64,000 nucleotides of DNA, from assembly GCF_030269925.1 (NCBI RefSeq), contig NC_085111.1:3960142-4024141 (forward strand). The letters are read 5' to 3'. The notes under the pieces were generated by a model. It was given only the letters and a program-made list of their open reading frames with translations. It did not search any database and was not told the origin of the DNA. Numbering within the stretch: position 1 is the stretch's first letter; each line of letters begins with the position of its first letter. This DNA is from Bombyx mori. Its lineage: Eukaryota; Arthropoda; Insecta; Lepidoptera; Bombycidae. The position numbers and the translations under genes were made by a program. Below, piece after piece: positions 43,631 to 53,562 of this stretch.

Positions 43631-43780
43631 GTTCGTGGTACATCTGCCGACTAAGTGCTCTTCCTGGAAGTTTTTATTTGTTTTGTTTCCTTTTGTTATT
43701 TCTGTGTTCGTGGTACATCTGCCGACAAACTGTCTTCCTGGAAGTGTTTAATTGTTTTGTTTCTTTTGTTATTTCCGTTT
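43631..43780 (+). repeat. Tandem repeat of about 75-80 bp in the LINE 5' UTR
   Basis: gttcgtggtacatctgccgac occurs at about 43631 and again at about 43706. Each is followed by a related tcttcctggaagt and tgttttgtttc stretch. Tandem units in a LINE 5' UTR often carry the internal promoter. Here that is inference. Confidence 0.75.
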
Positions 43781-43927
43781 TGTTGTGATTTTTCTTTGTC
43801 CTGCAGTAATCGTGCCGCATCGCCACCTGTGTTCAATAGAACCGCTCAGGTCCGAGAAGTTGGGGCCTCGCCGCAAGGCGAGTGTTTTCTAAGACCCAGG
43901 GTAGCCCCACCTGGGCACGTAGACATC

Positions 43928-45550
43928 ATGGACGCTGTATTTGCGGAATTTCTCCGGCTTCGCTACCCAAAGCTCACTTCCGAGTTTCAGGCCTTCAAGG
44001 CCGATCACACTGCGAGCCCTCTCGTGGACTCCACCGAGCTCGCTGCTCCTGCGTCGCCTGTACCTGCGTGCAAAGCTTCTGCATCGAGCACCGCAGCCTC
44101 CGTCGTGCCTGCCGTTCCCGCGTCGCCTATACTGGCGAGTAAAACTGCTGCGTCGTCCGCCGTGGTCACCGTTCCAGCAGCGCGATCATCCGCGGCCTCC
44201 GTCGCGCCGTCCAAAACACCTACTCGTAGGTCACCTGCGCCCGCCTCCTCGTCCTCCGACTCTGACTCGGAGATGGAGGTCGACCTCGCTCCCGCCTCAT
44301 CGACGGATGGATTCACCCTGGTGCAAAAGGGTAAGAAGCGTGCCGCGGAGTCTCGAGCTCCCGCGGCCGCTAAAATTAGCAAAGCCGCGAACGCGTCGCG
44401 CCCCCGCCCTCAGACTCCCGTTGCGCCTCCAGCCCGTGCCACTCCGTCGCCGCGTCCGGTGGCACAAAATAAAGCCCAGACCCCTCCCCCGGTAATCCTT
44501 CAAGAGAAGGCAGCTTGGGAACGAGTTTCCCTGGCCCTTAAGGCCAAAAATATCAATTTTACGAATGCCCGTAACCTCGCGAACGGCATTCAAATTAAGG
44601 TTCGAACATCCGACGACCATAGGGCCCTCTCTTCTTACCTCCGTAAGGAGCGCATAAGTTTCCACACATATACGCTCCAGGAGGAGCGCGAACTCCGTGC
44701 CGTTATACGTGGCATCCCTAAAGAGTTGGATGCCGAGCTCGTCAAGGCCGACCTTCTCGAACAAGGCCTACCGGTTAACTCCGTACACCGCATGCACACA
44801 GGCCGCGGAAGGGAGCCATATAATATGGTTCTCGTCGCCCTCCAGCCTACCCCCGAGGGTAAGCAAATATTCAACATCCGAACGGTCTGTAGCCTTTCCG
44901 GAATCGCAGTCGAAACCCCACACAAGAAAGGCACACCTAGCCAGTGCCATAACTGCCAATTATACGGGCATTCTTCCCGTAACTGTCACGCGCGCCCCCG
45001 ATGCGTCAAGTGCTTAGGCGATCACGCCACGGCCCTATGCACTCGCGATCAAAAAACCGCGACAGAACCGCCTAGCTGCGTCCTGTGTCGAACACAGGGT
45101 CACCCCGCAAATTACCGCGGATGCCCCCGAGCCCCGAAAATAAATCGCCGCGTCGCCCGCCAAAACCGCCTCCGAGCTTCCGGCCCAGACATCAAAGCCT
45201 CGGCACCCTCTGTGTCGCAGGCTAAGCCAGCGTTCGTTCCGGCGCCGGTGCCCAGTGTCTCGGCCTGGGCGAAACCGCTGCCGTACATGAACACGGCTAC
45301 AACTCCCTCCTCCGCGATTCGTCCCGCCCCCGCGACTCGTCCCTCTCCCGCGACTTGCCCTCCGACCGCGTCCGACAATCTCGCTTTAGCGATCGACTTC
45401 TTTCAGTCGATCAACTTTGAGCGCGTTAACGCTTTGGGCGACGCCATTCGCTCTGCCTCCACTGCACAACACTTTATCGCCGTTGTGCAAGAATACGCCG
45501 ACGTATACGCGTCATTAAATACGTACGTCCTCCCCTCACTCCGCCGGTAA
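43928..45550 (+). CDS. LINE ORF1, gag-like nucleic acid chaperone with three zinc knuckles (540 aa)
   Basis: The start chosen is the ATG at 43928, which begins MDAVFAEFLRLRYPKL. The frame is open upstream, but that stretch looks like 5' UTR. Residues about 25-190 are Ala/Pro/Ser-rich and low-complexity. A conserved region (about 195-335) resembles the PRE_C2HC-type domain that precedes zinc knuckles in insect LINE gag proteins. Three fingers follow: CHNCQLYGHSSRNC near residue 340, CVKCLGDHATALC near 359 and CVLCRTQGH near 385. The C-terminal region is Pro/Ala-rich again. The protein should coat LINE RNA to form the ribonucleoprotein. It stops three bases before the ORF2 ATG. Confidence 0.9.
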   Translation: MDAVFAEFLRLRYPKLTSEFQAFKADHTASPLVDSTELAAPASPVPACKASASSTAASVVPAVPASPILASKTAASSAVVTVPAARSSAASVAPSKTPTRRSPAPASSSSDSDSEMEVDLAPASSTDGFTLVQKGKKRAAESRAPAAAKISKAANASRPRPQTPVAPPARATPSPRPVAQNKAQTPPPVILQEKAAWERVSLALKAKNINFTNARNLANGIQIKVRTSDDHRALSSYLRKERISFHTYTLQEERELRAVIRGIPKELDAELVKADLLEQGLPVNSVHRMHTGRGREPYNMVLVALQPTPEGKQIFNIRTVCSLSGIAVETPHKKGTPSQCHNCQLYGHSSRNCHARPRCVKCLGDHATALCTRDQKTATEPPSCVLCRTQGHPANYRGCPRAPKINRRVARQNRLRASGPDIKASAPSVSQAKPAFVPAPVPSVSAWAKPLPYMNTATTPSSAIRPAPATRPSPATCPPTASDNLALAIDFFQSINFERVNALGDAIRSASTAQHFIAVVQEYADVYASLNTYVLPSLRR

Positions 45551-45553
45551 TCA

Positions 45554-48430
45554 ATGGCGTATATAAGTAGAATAAAGCCCCTATCCGTAACGATAGGATT
45601 TTTTAACGCTTACGGTCTCGCAAATCAGCGTGATCAGGTTTCTGACTTTTTGCGTGACCATCAAATTGATATCTTTTTAGTGCAGGAGACCCTACTTAAG
45701 CCTGCGCGCCGTGACCCTAAAATCGCGAACTATAACATGGTCAGGAACGACAGGCTCTCTGCTCGTGGTGGTGGTACCGTCATTTACTATAGAAGAGCCC
45801 TGCATTGCGTCCCACTCGATCCTCCCGCGCTCGCTAATATCGAAGCATCAGTGTGCCGAATCTCACTGACGGGACACGCGCCGATCGTTATCGCGTCCGT
45901 TTATCTTCCACCGGATAAGATCGTTCTAAGCAGTGATATCGAGGCGCTGCTCGGCATGGGGAGCTCTGTCATTCTGGCGGGCGACCTAAATTGTAAACAC
46001 ATTAGGTGGAACTCACACACCACAACCCCGAATGGCAGGCGGCTTGACGCGTTAGTCGATAATCTCGCCTTCGATATCGTCGCTCCGCTAATCCCGACTC
46101 ACTACCCGCTAAATATCGCGCATCGCCCGGATATACTCGACATAGCGTTATTAAAAAACGTAACTCTGCGCTTACACTCGATCGAAGTAGTTTCAGAGTT
46201 AGATTCAGACCACCGTCCCGTCGTTATGAAGCTCGGTCGCGCTCCCGATTCCGTTCCCGTCACGAAGACTGTGGTGGATTGGCACACGCTGGGCATCAGC
46301 CTGGCTGAATCTGATCCACCATCGCTACCGTTTAGCCCGGACTCTACCCCGTCTCCTCAGGATACCGCTGAAGCCATAGACATCTTAACGTCACACATCA
46401 CCTCGACATTAGATAGGTCATCGAAACAAGTTGTAGCGGAGGACTTCCTTCACCGCTTCAAATTGTCCGACGATATTAGGGAACTCCTTAGAGCTAAGAA
46501 CGCCTCGATACGCGCCTACGACAGGTATCCTACCGCGGAAAATCGTATTCGAATGCGTGCCCTACAACGCGACGTAAAGTCTCGCATCGCCGAAGTCCGA
46601 GATGCCAGATGGTCTGATTTCTTAGAAGGACTCGCGCCCTCCCAAAGGTCTTACTACCGCTTAGCTCGTACTCTCAAATCGGATACGGTAGTAACTATGC
46701 CCCCCCTCGTAGGCCCCTCAGGCCGACTCACGGCGTTCGATGATGACGAAAAAGCAGAGCTGCTGGCCGATACATTGCAAACCCAGTGCACGCCCAGCAC
46801 TCAATCCGTGGACCCTGTGCATGTAGAATTAGTAGACAGTGAGGTAGAACGCAGAGCCTCCTTGCCACCCTCTGATGTGTTACCACCCGTCACCCCGATG
46901 GAAGTTAAAGACTTGATCAAAGACCTACGTCCTCGCAAGGCTCCCGGTTCCGACGGTATATCCAACCGCGTTATTAAACTTCTACCCGTCCAACTCATCG
47001 TGATGTTGGCATCTATTTTCAATGCCGCTATGGCGAACTGTATCTTTCCCGCGGTGTGGAAAGAAGCGGACGTTATCGGCATACATAAACCCGGTAAACC
47101 AAAAAATCATCCGACGAGCTACCGCCCGATTAGCCTCCTCATGTCTCTAGGCAAACTGTATGAGCGTCTGCTCTACAAACGCCTCAGAGACTTCGTCTCA
47201 TCCAAGGGCATTCTCATCGATGAACAATTCGGATTCCGTACAAATCACTCATGCGTTCAACAGGTGCACCGCCTCACGGAGCACATTCTTGTGGGGCTTA
47301 ATCGACCAAAACCGTTATACACGGGAGCTCTCTTCTTCGACGTCGCAAAAGCGTTCGACAAAGTCTGGCACAACGGTTTGATTTTCAAACTATTCAACAT
47401 GGGTGTGCCGGATAGTCTCGTGCTCATCATACGGGACTTCTTGTCGAACCGCTCTTTTCGATATCGAGTCGAGGGAACCCGCTCCTCCCCACGACCTCTC
47501 ACAGCTGGAGTCCCGCAAGGCTCTGTCCTCTCACCCCTCCTATTTAGCTTATTCGTTAACGATATTCCCCGGTCGCCGCCGACCCATTTAGCTTTATTCG
47601 CCGACGACACGACTGTTTACTATTCCAGTAGAAACAAGTCCCTAATCGCGAAGAAGCTTCAGAGCGCAGCCCTAGCCCTAGGACAGTGGTTCCGAAAATG
47701 GCGCATAGACATCAACCCAGCGAAAAGTACTGCGGTGCTATTTCAGAGGGGAAGCTCCACACGGATTTCCTCCCGTATTAGGAGGAGGAATCTCACACCC
47801 CCGATTACTCTCTTTAGTCAATCCATACCCTGGGCCAGGAAGGTCAAGTACCTGGGCGTTACCCTGGATGCATCGATGACATTCCGCCCGCATATAAAAT
47901 CAGTCCGTGACCGTGCCGCGTTTATTCTCGGTAGACTCTACCCCATGATTTGTAAGCGGAGTAAAATGTCCCTTCGGAACAAGGTGACACTTTACAAAAC
48001 TTGCATAAGGCCCGTCATGACTTACGCGAGTGTGGTGTTCGCTCACGCGGCCCGCACGCACATAGACACCCTTCAATCTCTACAATCCCGCTTTTGCAGG
48101 TTAGCCGTCGGAGCTCCGTGGTTCGTGAGGAACGTTGACCTACACGACGACCTGGGCCTCGAATCTATACAGAAATACATGAAGTCAGCGTCGGAACGGT
48201 ACTTCGATAAGGCTATGCGTCATGATAATCGCCTTATCGTAGCCGCCGCTGACTACTCCCCGAATCCTGATCATGCAGGAGCCAGTCACCGTCGACGCCC
48301 TAGACACGTCCTTACGGATCCATCAGATCCAATAACCTTCGCACTAGACGCCTTCAGCTCTAGGAGCAGGCTTAGGGACCTCGGTAACCGTACTCGTCGA
48401 ACTCGACAAAGAGTTCGCCGTGCAACCTAA
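45554..48430 (+). CDS. LINE ORF2, APE endonuclease and reverse transcriptase (958 aa)
   Basis: The N-terminal APE endonuclease shows IGFFNAYGL, FLVQETLL, LAGDLNCKHIRWNS and ELDSDHRPVV. The RT has RKAPGSDGIS, SYRPISLLMSLGKLYERL, FFDVAKAFDKVWH (near residue 597), AGVPQGSVLSPLLF and LALFADDTTVYY (FADD near residue 680). The C-terminal part has TLYKTCIRPVMTYA and LQSLQSRFCRLAVGAPW, typical of Jockey-clade proteins. No RNase H motif is evident. The ATG lies 3 nt after the ORF1 stop (taa tca atg), a layout that suits termination-reinitiation. It is fully open, so this copy may be competent for retrotransposition and for mobilising SINEs in trans. Confidence 0.93.
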   Translation: MAYISRIKPLSVTIGFFNAYGLANQRDQVSDFLRDHQIDIFLVQETLLKPARRDPKIANYNMVRNDRLSARGGGTVIYYRRALHCVPLDPPALANIEASVCRISLTGHAPIVIASVYLPPDKIVLSSDIEALLGMGSSVILAGDLNCKHIRWNSHTTTPNGRRLDALVDNLAFDIVAPLIPTHYPLNIAHRPDILDIALLKNVTLRLHSIEVVSELDSDHRPVVMKLGRAPDSVPVTKTVVDWHTLGISLAESDPPSLPFSPDSTPSPQDTAEAIDILTSHITSTLDRSSKQVVAEDFLHRFKLSDDIRELLRAKNASIRAYDRYPTAENRIRMRALQRDVKSRIAEVRDARWSDFLEGLAPSQRSYYRLARTLKSDTVVTMPPLVGPSGRLTAFDDDEKAELLADTLQTQCTPSTQSVDPVHVELVDSEVERRASLPPSDVLPPVTPMEVKDLIKDLRPRKAPGSDGISNRVIKLLPVQLIVMLASIFNAAMANCIFPAVWKEADVIGIHKPGKPKNHPTSYRPISLLMSLGKLYERLLYKRLRDFVSSKGILIDEQFGFRTNHSCVQQVHRLTEHILVGLNRPKPLYTGALFFDVAKAFDKVWHNGLIFKLFNMGVPDSLVLIIRDFLSNRSFRYRVEGTRSSPRPLTAGVPQGSVLSPLLFSLFVNDIPRSPPTHLALFADDTTVYYSSRNKSLIAKKLQSAALALGQWFRKWRIDINPAKSTAVLFQRGSSTRISSRIRRRNLTPPITLFSQSIPWARKVKYLGVTLDASMTFRPHIKSVRDRAAFILGRLYPMICKRSKMSLRNKVTLYKTCIRPVMTYASVVFAHAARTHIDTLQSLQSRFCRLAVGAPWFVRNVDLHDDLGLESIQKYMKSASERYFDKAMRHDNRLIVAAADYSPNPDHAGASHRRRPRHVLTDPSDPITFALDAFSSRSRLRDLGNRTRRTRQRVRRAT

Positions 48431-48676
48431 CCCATGAATCAGCTCGCTGAGTTTCTCGCCGGATCTTCTCAGCGGGTCGCGATTCCGATCCGGTAGTAGA
48501 TTCATTCGCGAAGCAGCTGCTCTTGAGCTGTTAGGTCTCCTTCGGAGGCGCTCGGGTAGCTGTTAGCAAATCCCACCCCTCCTGGCTGAGCCTTTGCTCG
48601 CCCACCTGTCCTGGTGAAACTGGAAAGGCCTCCGGGCCACCAGTAATCCTTCAATCATAAAAAAAAAAAAAAAAAA

Positions 48677-48687
48677 ATAAAGCAGGT
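48677..48687. repeat. Target site duplication, 3' side of nested LINE
   Basis: An exact copy of 43513-43523 directly after the poly(A). The boundary with the A-run is ambiguous by a base or so. Confidence 0.92.
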
Positions 48688-48892
48688 ATACGACCCTAGC
48701 CACGCGGACAATAGAATAAAAGACAGATGTTATCCCAAGGTTATACTGACGTACAAATTTAGGAACGGGGTTTCATTATACCTGAGATTCTCGTAGTTTA
48801 ACTTATATTTTACATAAGCAAGTTACAATAAATAATAGCGAACTTATTTTAGTTCTATTACACCTTTAGTGACTTTCATATGTGGCGTACGT

Positions 48893-49237
48893 GTGCAAAA
48901 TAGAGGGATTACGACTGATCCAACTTTTCGGAACGTTATATCTCCAAAATGGTGGCTTTTAGGAAAAAAATTATTAATATATTTTTTGTAGAGAATTTCG
49001 TGATCTACAATTTTGTACTGGGGTAATTTTGCGAAAAAACTCACCGTTTCGCTAAAAATCGCAAAAAACTCATTTTTTTGACCTTTGACCCCGTGCCAAA
49101 TTTTTAGCACACCTCGGAACGATGAGGACTTTTGAGATTTTCTTTATAATGATGTTTTGAACAACTATGCCAATATTCAGCTTTATGGGAATTTATGTAA
49201 CCTTCCTCCTGATTTTAGGCTTAAATAGACCGGACTA
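48893..49237 (-). repeat. Right terminal inverted repeat of the Academ-like element
   Basis: The reverse complement matches 38377-38713, with an extra 8-10 bp near the outer end and very few substitutions within the main block. Between the LINE and this repeat (48688-48892) lies about 205 bp of the original element, presumably its promoter side. Confidence 0.9.
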
Positions 49238-50050
49238 CAACACTGCAATGAACTACCTTCGACGATTTTTCTGAGTTAAATGACACGCTCTTCTTCAAAC
49301 GAGATTATGAACAATCCTGAATGGTAGACAATAATTTGGCTTGACCTCGGAAATTACTAATACATGGCAGTAACCATTTGCCATCAGGTCAGTCATATGT
49401 TCAACTGTCTACGAAGGAAATGAACGAAAACCAATCAAGTTCTATGCACCTATATCCCATAGATACGAAAGTTTCATAAAGTTGTCAAGAAATGTTTGCG
49501 CTGCGATAATTCTTTTTAAATGAAGACTTTGCATAAACAAGATGCTTCAAGCCAATGAGGCTACGAATTGATCGCTCCAGGCTCTTCAGTTTTATCGTTC
49601 CTGACGTCATAATTTGTAAGTTTTTATAAAGAAACACTTTGTACACAAATCAGTCTATTTTCATTCTTCATTTGTTCGTTGTTGTTTTAACACCATTTCA
49701 TTTTTCCAATATTTTTTATGGCCTTAAATGTATCAACAGATGTATTTAGATTGAATTTGAGTAGTTTATTACAATCCTCATTCGTCAAAATTGCTTTAGG
49801 CAGAATTATATGGTGGTACTTACCAACACGGGGTCATAATTTGCCGTACCACCAGAAGATAGTTTTGATTTTCTACTCGTCCCCCAAATTTCTATATTGA
49901 GCAGATGATTATGGTAGAGTGTGAATATGATGATAGCCCTGTTGATTTACGGACAGTAATAAAGCACTAAATGCACTTAATTACAAGCTATTTAGTAGTA
50001 GTAAAAGTAGTTAGTTGTAAAGTTACAAGTTAGTTATAAGTTAAGTATAA
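49238..50050. other. No gene; decayed LINE tail near 49285-49420
   Basis: cttcttcaaacgag near 49290 and catttgccatcaggtcagtc near 49376 recall the FFKR codons and 3' UTR of the LINE at 5094-5573, but the segment is very diverged. The remainder is AT-rich without recognisable features. Confidence 0.45.
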
Positions 50051-50406
50051 AGTCGTCGTGGCCTAAAGCATAAGATGCCCGGTACATTCGTATGTAGCGA
50101 TGCATCGGTGTTCGAATCTCGCCGACAGGTACAAAATTTTCCTATGAAATACGTACTTACAAATGTTTACGATTGACTTTCACGGTGAAGCAATAGCACT
50201 GTTTAATAAAAATCAAACCTGCAAAGTTATAATTTGCGTAATTACTGGTGGTAGGATGTCTTGTGTGACGTTAAAACTGAGACCCTACAACTTATGACTC
50301 AAGGTGGGTGGCAGCATTAAATATCTATGGGCTCCAGTAACCGCTTAACACCAGGTTGGCCGTGAGCTCGTCCACTTATCTAAACAATAAAAACGAAAAC
50401 AAAAAT
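50051..50406 (+). repeat. Bm1-like SINE with tRNA-like head and internal deletion
   Basis: The head has tggcctaaagc (A-box-like) and gtgttcgaatct (B-box-like). The middle region follows as in 54039-54493. About 100 bp of the body is missing (from ggtaggatgtct straight to gagaccctac). It ends with an A-rich tail after gtccacttatctaaacaat. Confidence 0.88.
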
Positions 50407-50496
50407 AACTTTGACCACATTTAACCTTGAAGAATTCTCAAGAACGGCTTCAATGATTTATCGTCAATGTGAGCCGGTTCATAATATATTATAATA

Positions 50497-50718
50497 CTAG
50501 CGGACACGACAGACGTTGTCCTGTCCTCAATCCGAAAACTTCCAACTTTTTTTACCAAAAATATATATTGAAATGGGATTTTTTAAGCACCAAACTGTGA
50601 ATCTATACTTTTCTCGAAATCACTGGAACCCACACAAAAAAAATCATCAAAATCGGTCCAGCCGCTTAAGAAGAGTTCACTAACATACGCACGGGCAGAA
50701 GAATTGTATGTAATAAGA
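50497..50718 (-). mobile_element. Non-autonomous Helitron, A|TC...CTAG|T
   Basis: On the minus strand it starts TCTTATTACATAC after an A and ends GTCCGCTAG before a T. It shares the internal aaatcggtccagccg with the copies at 26471, 59794 and 62136. Non-coding. Confidence 0.7.
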
Positions 50719-51284
50719 TAGCCATCATAGAACACAGATATTTGATAGTTGCCTGAATCTCCCTAACGATATTTTCAAGGTCTAAGCAATATCACCGTCT
50801 CGGATTACCCCCAAAAATATTTTGATTGATCAATCTAATACTTCAGTTTTTTATCAATATCTGTATGTATAACAGATAGAATCAAATATTTGTTTCCAGC
50901 TATTTATAAAAACTAAGAATCGCCTTTATTTATTTATTTATGAAATAGATTCTAGTTCTTGTAGAATATATTGAAAATTGCCAACCCTAAATATTGTAAC
51001 TGGGCTTAATGTCACCGGTCCATATCGCGGAGGCGAAACTAGGATACACGGTGCAATGGGGCAGCGTCAATCACGAAACTGAATTAACATGCTCTATTAT
51101 CGTATCGGATTAGTACAAATTTTGCATAATTTGTGTTTACTTAAACTTTTCAATTTGCATAAAACATTTGTTTTAATAACTGGAAACGAATCTCGCACGG
51201 TCGTCCGTCCCCAAATTAGGATTCCCTCTGATGTGGGTATCAGAGACATACATTCTTATAAACGTTTAAATATATGTATAGATA
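50719..51284. other. No gene recognised
   Basis: AT-rich with short frames. A (TTTA)n patch lies near 50927-50941. Confidence 0.5.
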
Positions 51285-51510
51285 ATTCTTCTTCCTCTTC
51301 GTACACTCTTGACAGAGTGGTCGTGGTCATGCATCAGTCGGATCCTGCGATACCGATGCTCTCGCGATGCGACGTCATGTGGCACGATGTTTCGCAGAGT
51401 GAGAGCAAACATTTATGTTGGAGTGAGTCACAGATTTTATGAGGTCGATCCATCGTGTTGGAGATCGTCCGCGAGATCTTTTGCCCTCGACTTTCCCTTC
51501 AAGGGAAAGT
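51285..51510 (-). pseudogene. LINE RT ORF, C-terminal remnant (inverted)
   Basis: The minus-strand frame reads LEGKVEGKRSRGRSPTRW, then IDLIKSVTH and HRATWRRI. This is the same layout as the plus-strand remnants at 23185-23432 and 25585-25790. No RT core is present. Confidence 0.55.
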
Positions 51511-51564
51511 ATAGATAATAAATACCCGGAAAAAGAGCAAACGATTCTTTTCATCACATGAACG

Positions 51565-51645
51565 TTTGCCCTATGTGGGAATCGACCCTACGACCCTTGG
51601 GGTAACAGTCAGGGCCACTAAATTCTGCACCACGGAGTCACTCAA
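51565..51645 (-). repeat. tRNA-like SINE head, non-Bm1
   Basis: The reverse complement has tccgtggtgcagaatttagt (A-box-like) and gtagggtcgattccca (B-box-like) about 50 bp apart. It is not a plausible functional tRNA, because no cloverleaf closes and there is no proper anticodon arm. It resembles the head at 16620-16757. Confidence 0.5.
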
Positions 51646-53378
51646 ATGTGTTTTATTTTCATATTTAAATAGTTTTTAAGGTATTTTTTTTAAATTACCT
51701 TAATTAAAATCTCTTTGTTTTTGAAGGATATGATTTTTAGAGTCCACTGACACCAACGCGAATGTCAATACCAAGATGAGGGAAAATAATTTCGAAGCGC
51801 CAATTGTACAATAGTGAATGTCCAATGCTAAAAATTCATATATATTATTAAAATTAAAACCGAAGTTCTAAGCCTTTGATCTGAAATAGAAGTATAGGGT
51901 CATTGAACTGGAGTCCCTGGGAAGAAACGGAAAGAATGTACTTCTCTCTATATGTGTAATAGTATGCTCAATAAAGATAACGATACCATCATTTTCTTTT
52001 TATTTTATATGTAATTTCTCTAAATTAGAATCCTTAGCGGCAGATTGTGGCGGATATCGGTAAGCGATACTTATGACCTACCATTGGATCAGATAACTTT
52101 AACAAAAACAAATTAATTAATTGAACAATGACTTCGCGTTCACCCGCTTGCGAGTTAATTCATAAATCAGGCAACAGACTTGATAATATTTTTTGAACGA
52201 TCAACACAGACTTTACAATATTATTACAAAGATATCACAACCATAAGTAGACGCTTACCGATTCTAAGTGAATTTAAAAATAAAAATTGTAAAATTTTGT
52301 GTTTAAAATTCGAAATTACTTTTACTTACGGCCAGCATCACCACCAGGTGGGACGTATAGGACATTTACCCATCTGAGTGATTAAAAGATGCTATAGAGA
52401 CAGACAATTAATAAAAGACGCACTAGACCGCGAAGTGGTCGAAGGAATCCCGTTACTATTACACCAGGTGGCTGTTTAAATTGCTCGATACTTTTATTTA
52501 CTAGAATTTTAATCACGCATTGATGCCTCGTCAACTGTACATTTGGTTTTGTTTTCATTTAAATCGTTGTGATAATCATACGAACGATGTTGACGTGAAA
52601 TATTTTCTCGAAAAGTATGGAGGGTAAAAAAAGTAAAAGTAAAAAGTGTCCGTTAAAAATCTGCTAAATAAGGGAGGCGCTACAGTAGCAACCGGGTAAA
52701 TTTTAAAAAAGGCGCTGAAATTTATTATATAAATAAGATAGAGAAATAAAAAAGGACGAAAGAACTGTAAGCACTACAAAATCACAAAAAAGTATTTTAT
52801 TTAAAGCTGATAAGAAAATGCAATCGATGTCTCCACGTTTTACCACAGCAATAATTTTAGGTTATATTGACGAAATTAGTTTGGACGACGTAAATATGTG
52901 AGGTCTTGTATATTATTACACTGTCACTAACTACTCTAGTCATTAAATATATTAAATTTCCTAACTCAGCATACTTCAATCAGTTAACAACTGCTCAATT
53001 CATATCATACCCTGTGCCTATGCTAGCGCCATTCTGGAGAATTTTTAACTGCTATTTAGTGCTGAAAGTGGGACACTTTTTTAAGCTTCTCCCATATGAG
53101 ACGGTTCTCTTACCTCTACCCTCCGTATCGAAAAGCCATTTTGCGTTTATATTATTCCTGCTTAGATCTGTGGTGCCTTAGAATAGCATCACCCTGTCTC
53201 TTCCAGTGTTTCATAAAAGTGACAAGGGAATTTACCCGAGAACGGGCTGTAGCTTTATCTGCACTACCGTACAGTAATCTATTCAATACAACATAAAGTC
53301 GACGTCAGGTTTCAAGGTAAATAGCGGTATTCCCGTTATGATATCTATTGGTATTAACAACCAATTCACACTAGGCTT
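51646..53378. other. No gene recognised
   Basis: AT-rich DNA. The 91-codon plus-strand frame at 52906-53181 is Leu/Phe-rich without a family motif. No repeat boundaries were identified. Confidence 0.45.
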
Positions 53379-53562
53379 TTTTTTTTTTTTTTTTATAACA
53401 ACGAGAGGCAAACGAGCAAGACGGGTCACCTGATGGTAAGTGATTCACCGCCGCCCACGGTCACCAGCGTTTACGCCAGTGCGTTGCCTACCCTTCAGGT
53501 AAGAATATGCTCTTTTCTTGAATAACCCAATGTCGCAGTTGTTGGGGAAGACCGCTGATGGC
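53379..53562 (-). mobile_element. 5'-truncated copy of the 28776-32830 LINE family
   Basis: From ggcaaacgagcaagacgggt to gaccgctgatggc the sequence is almost identical to 28789-28940. It has a long T-tract (the minus-strand poly(A)) at 53379-53394. It includes the last codons of the ORF and the 3' UTR only. The high identity suggests a young insertion. Confidence 0.9.

Larger units (their letters stand above)
43524..48676 (+). mobile_element. Complete Jockey-clade LINE nested in the Academ-like element
   Basis: The element is 5153 bp with a 5' UTR of about 400 bp, two intact ORFs, a 3' UTR with the ctcgccggatcttctcagcg block, and a poly(A) tail, flanked by an 11-bp target duplication. The size and the two-ORF APE/RT layout fit Jockey-clade LINEs of Bombyx such as BMC1, but I have not verified the name. 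It lies on the plus strand, divergent from the transposase ORF it separates from the right TIR. Intact ORFs and a perfect duplication indicate a recent insertion. Confidence 0.92.
38377..49237 (-). mobile_element. Large TIR DNA transposon, Academ-like, with nested LINE
   Basis: The outer ends share tagtccggtctattta, inverted. After a short divergent patch, about 290 bp of inverted repeat follows with only a handful of differences (38407-38713 against 48893-49200). A possible 3-bp target duplication, CAA, lies at 38374-38376 and 49238-49240. The interior holds a 1496-codon ORF and an inserted LINE. Academ elements are known for long TIRs, 3-4-bp target duplications and a protein with an XPG/FEN1-type nuclease part. 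The features match, but the superfamily call is from memory and needs a profile search. Removing the LINE and one target copy leaves about 5.7 kb. Confidence 0.75.

Noticed and set aside
43655..43927. N-terminal extension of LINE ORF1 from the first in-frame ATG
   Set aside because: The stretch includes 5' UTR tandem repeat sequence and looks non-coding. The ATG at 43928 begins a protein-like sequence.
38374..49240. Longer (8-bp) target duplication for the Academ-like element
   Set aside because: Flanks agree only over CAA. No 8-bp or TTAA-type repeat is present, so hAT, P, piggyBac and Kolobok-type insertion is not supported.
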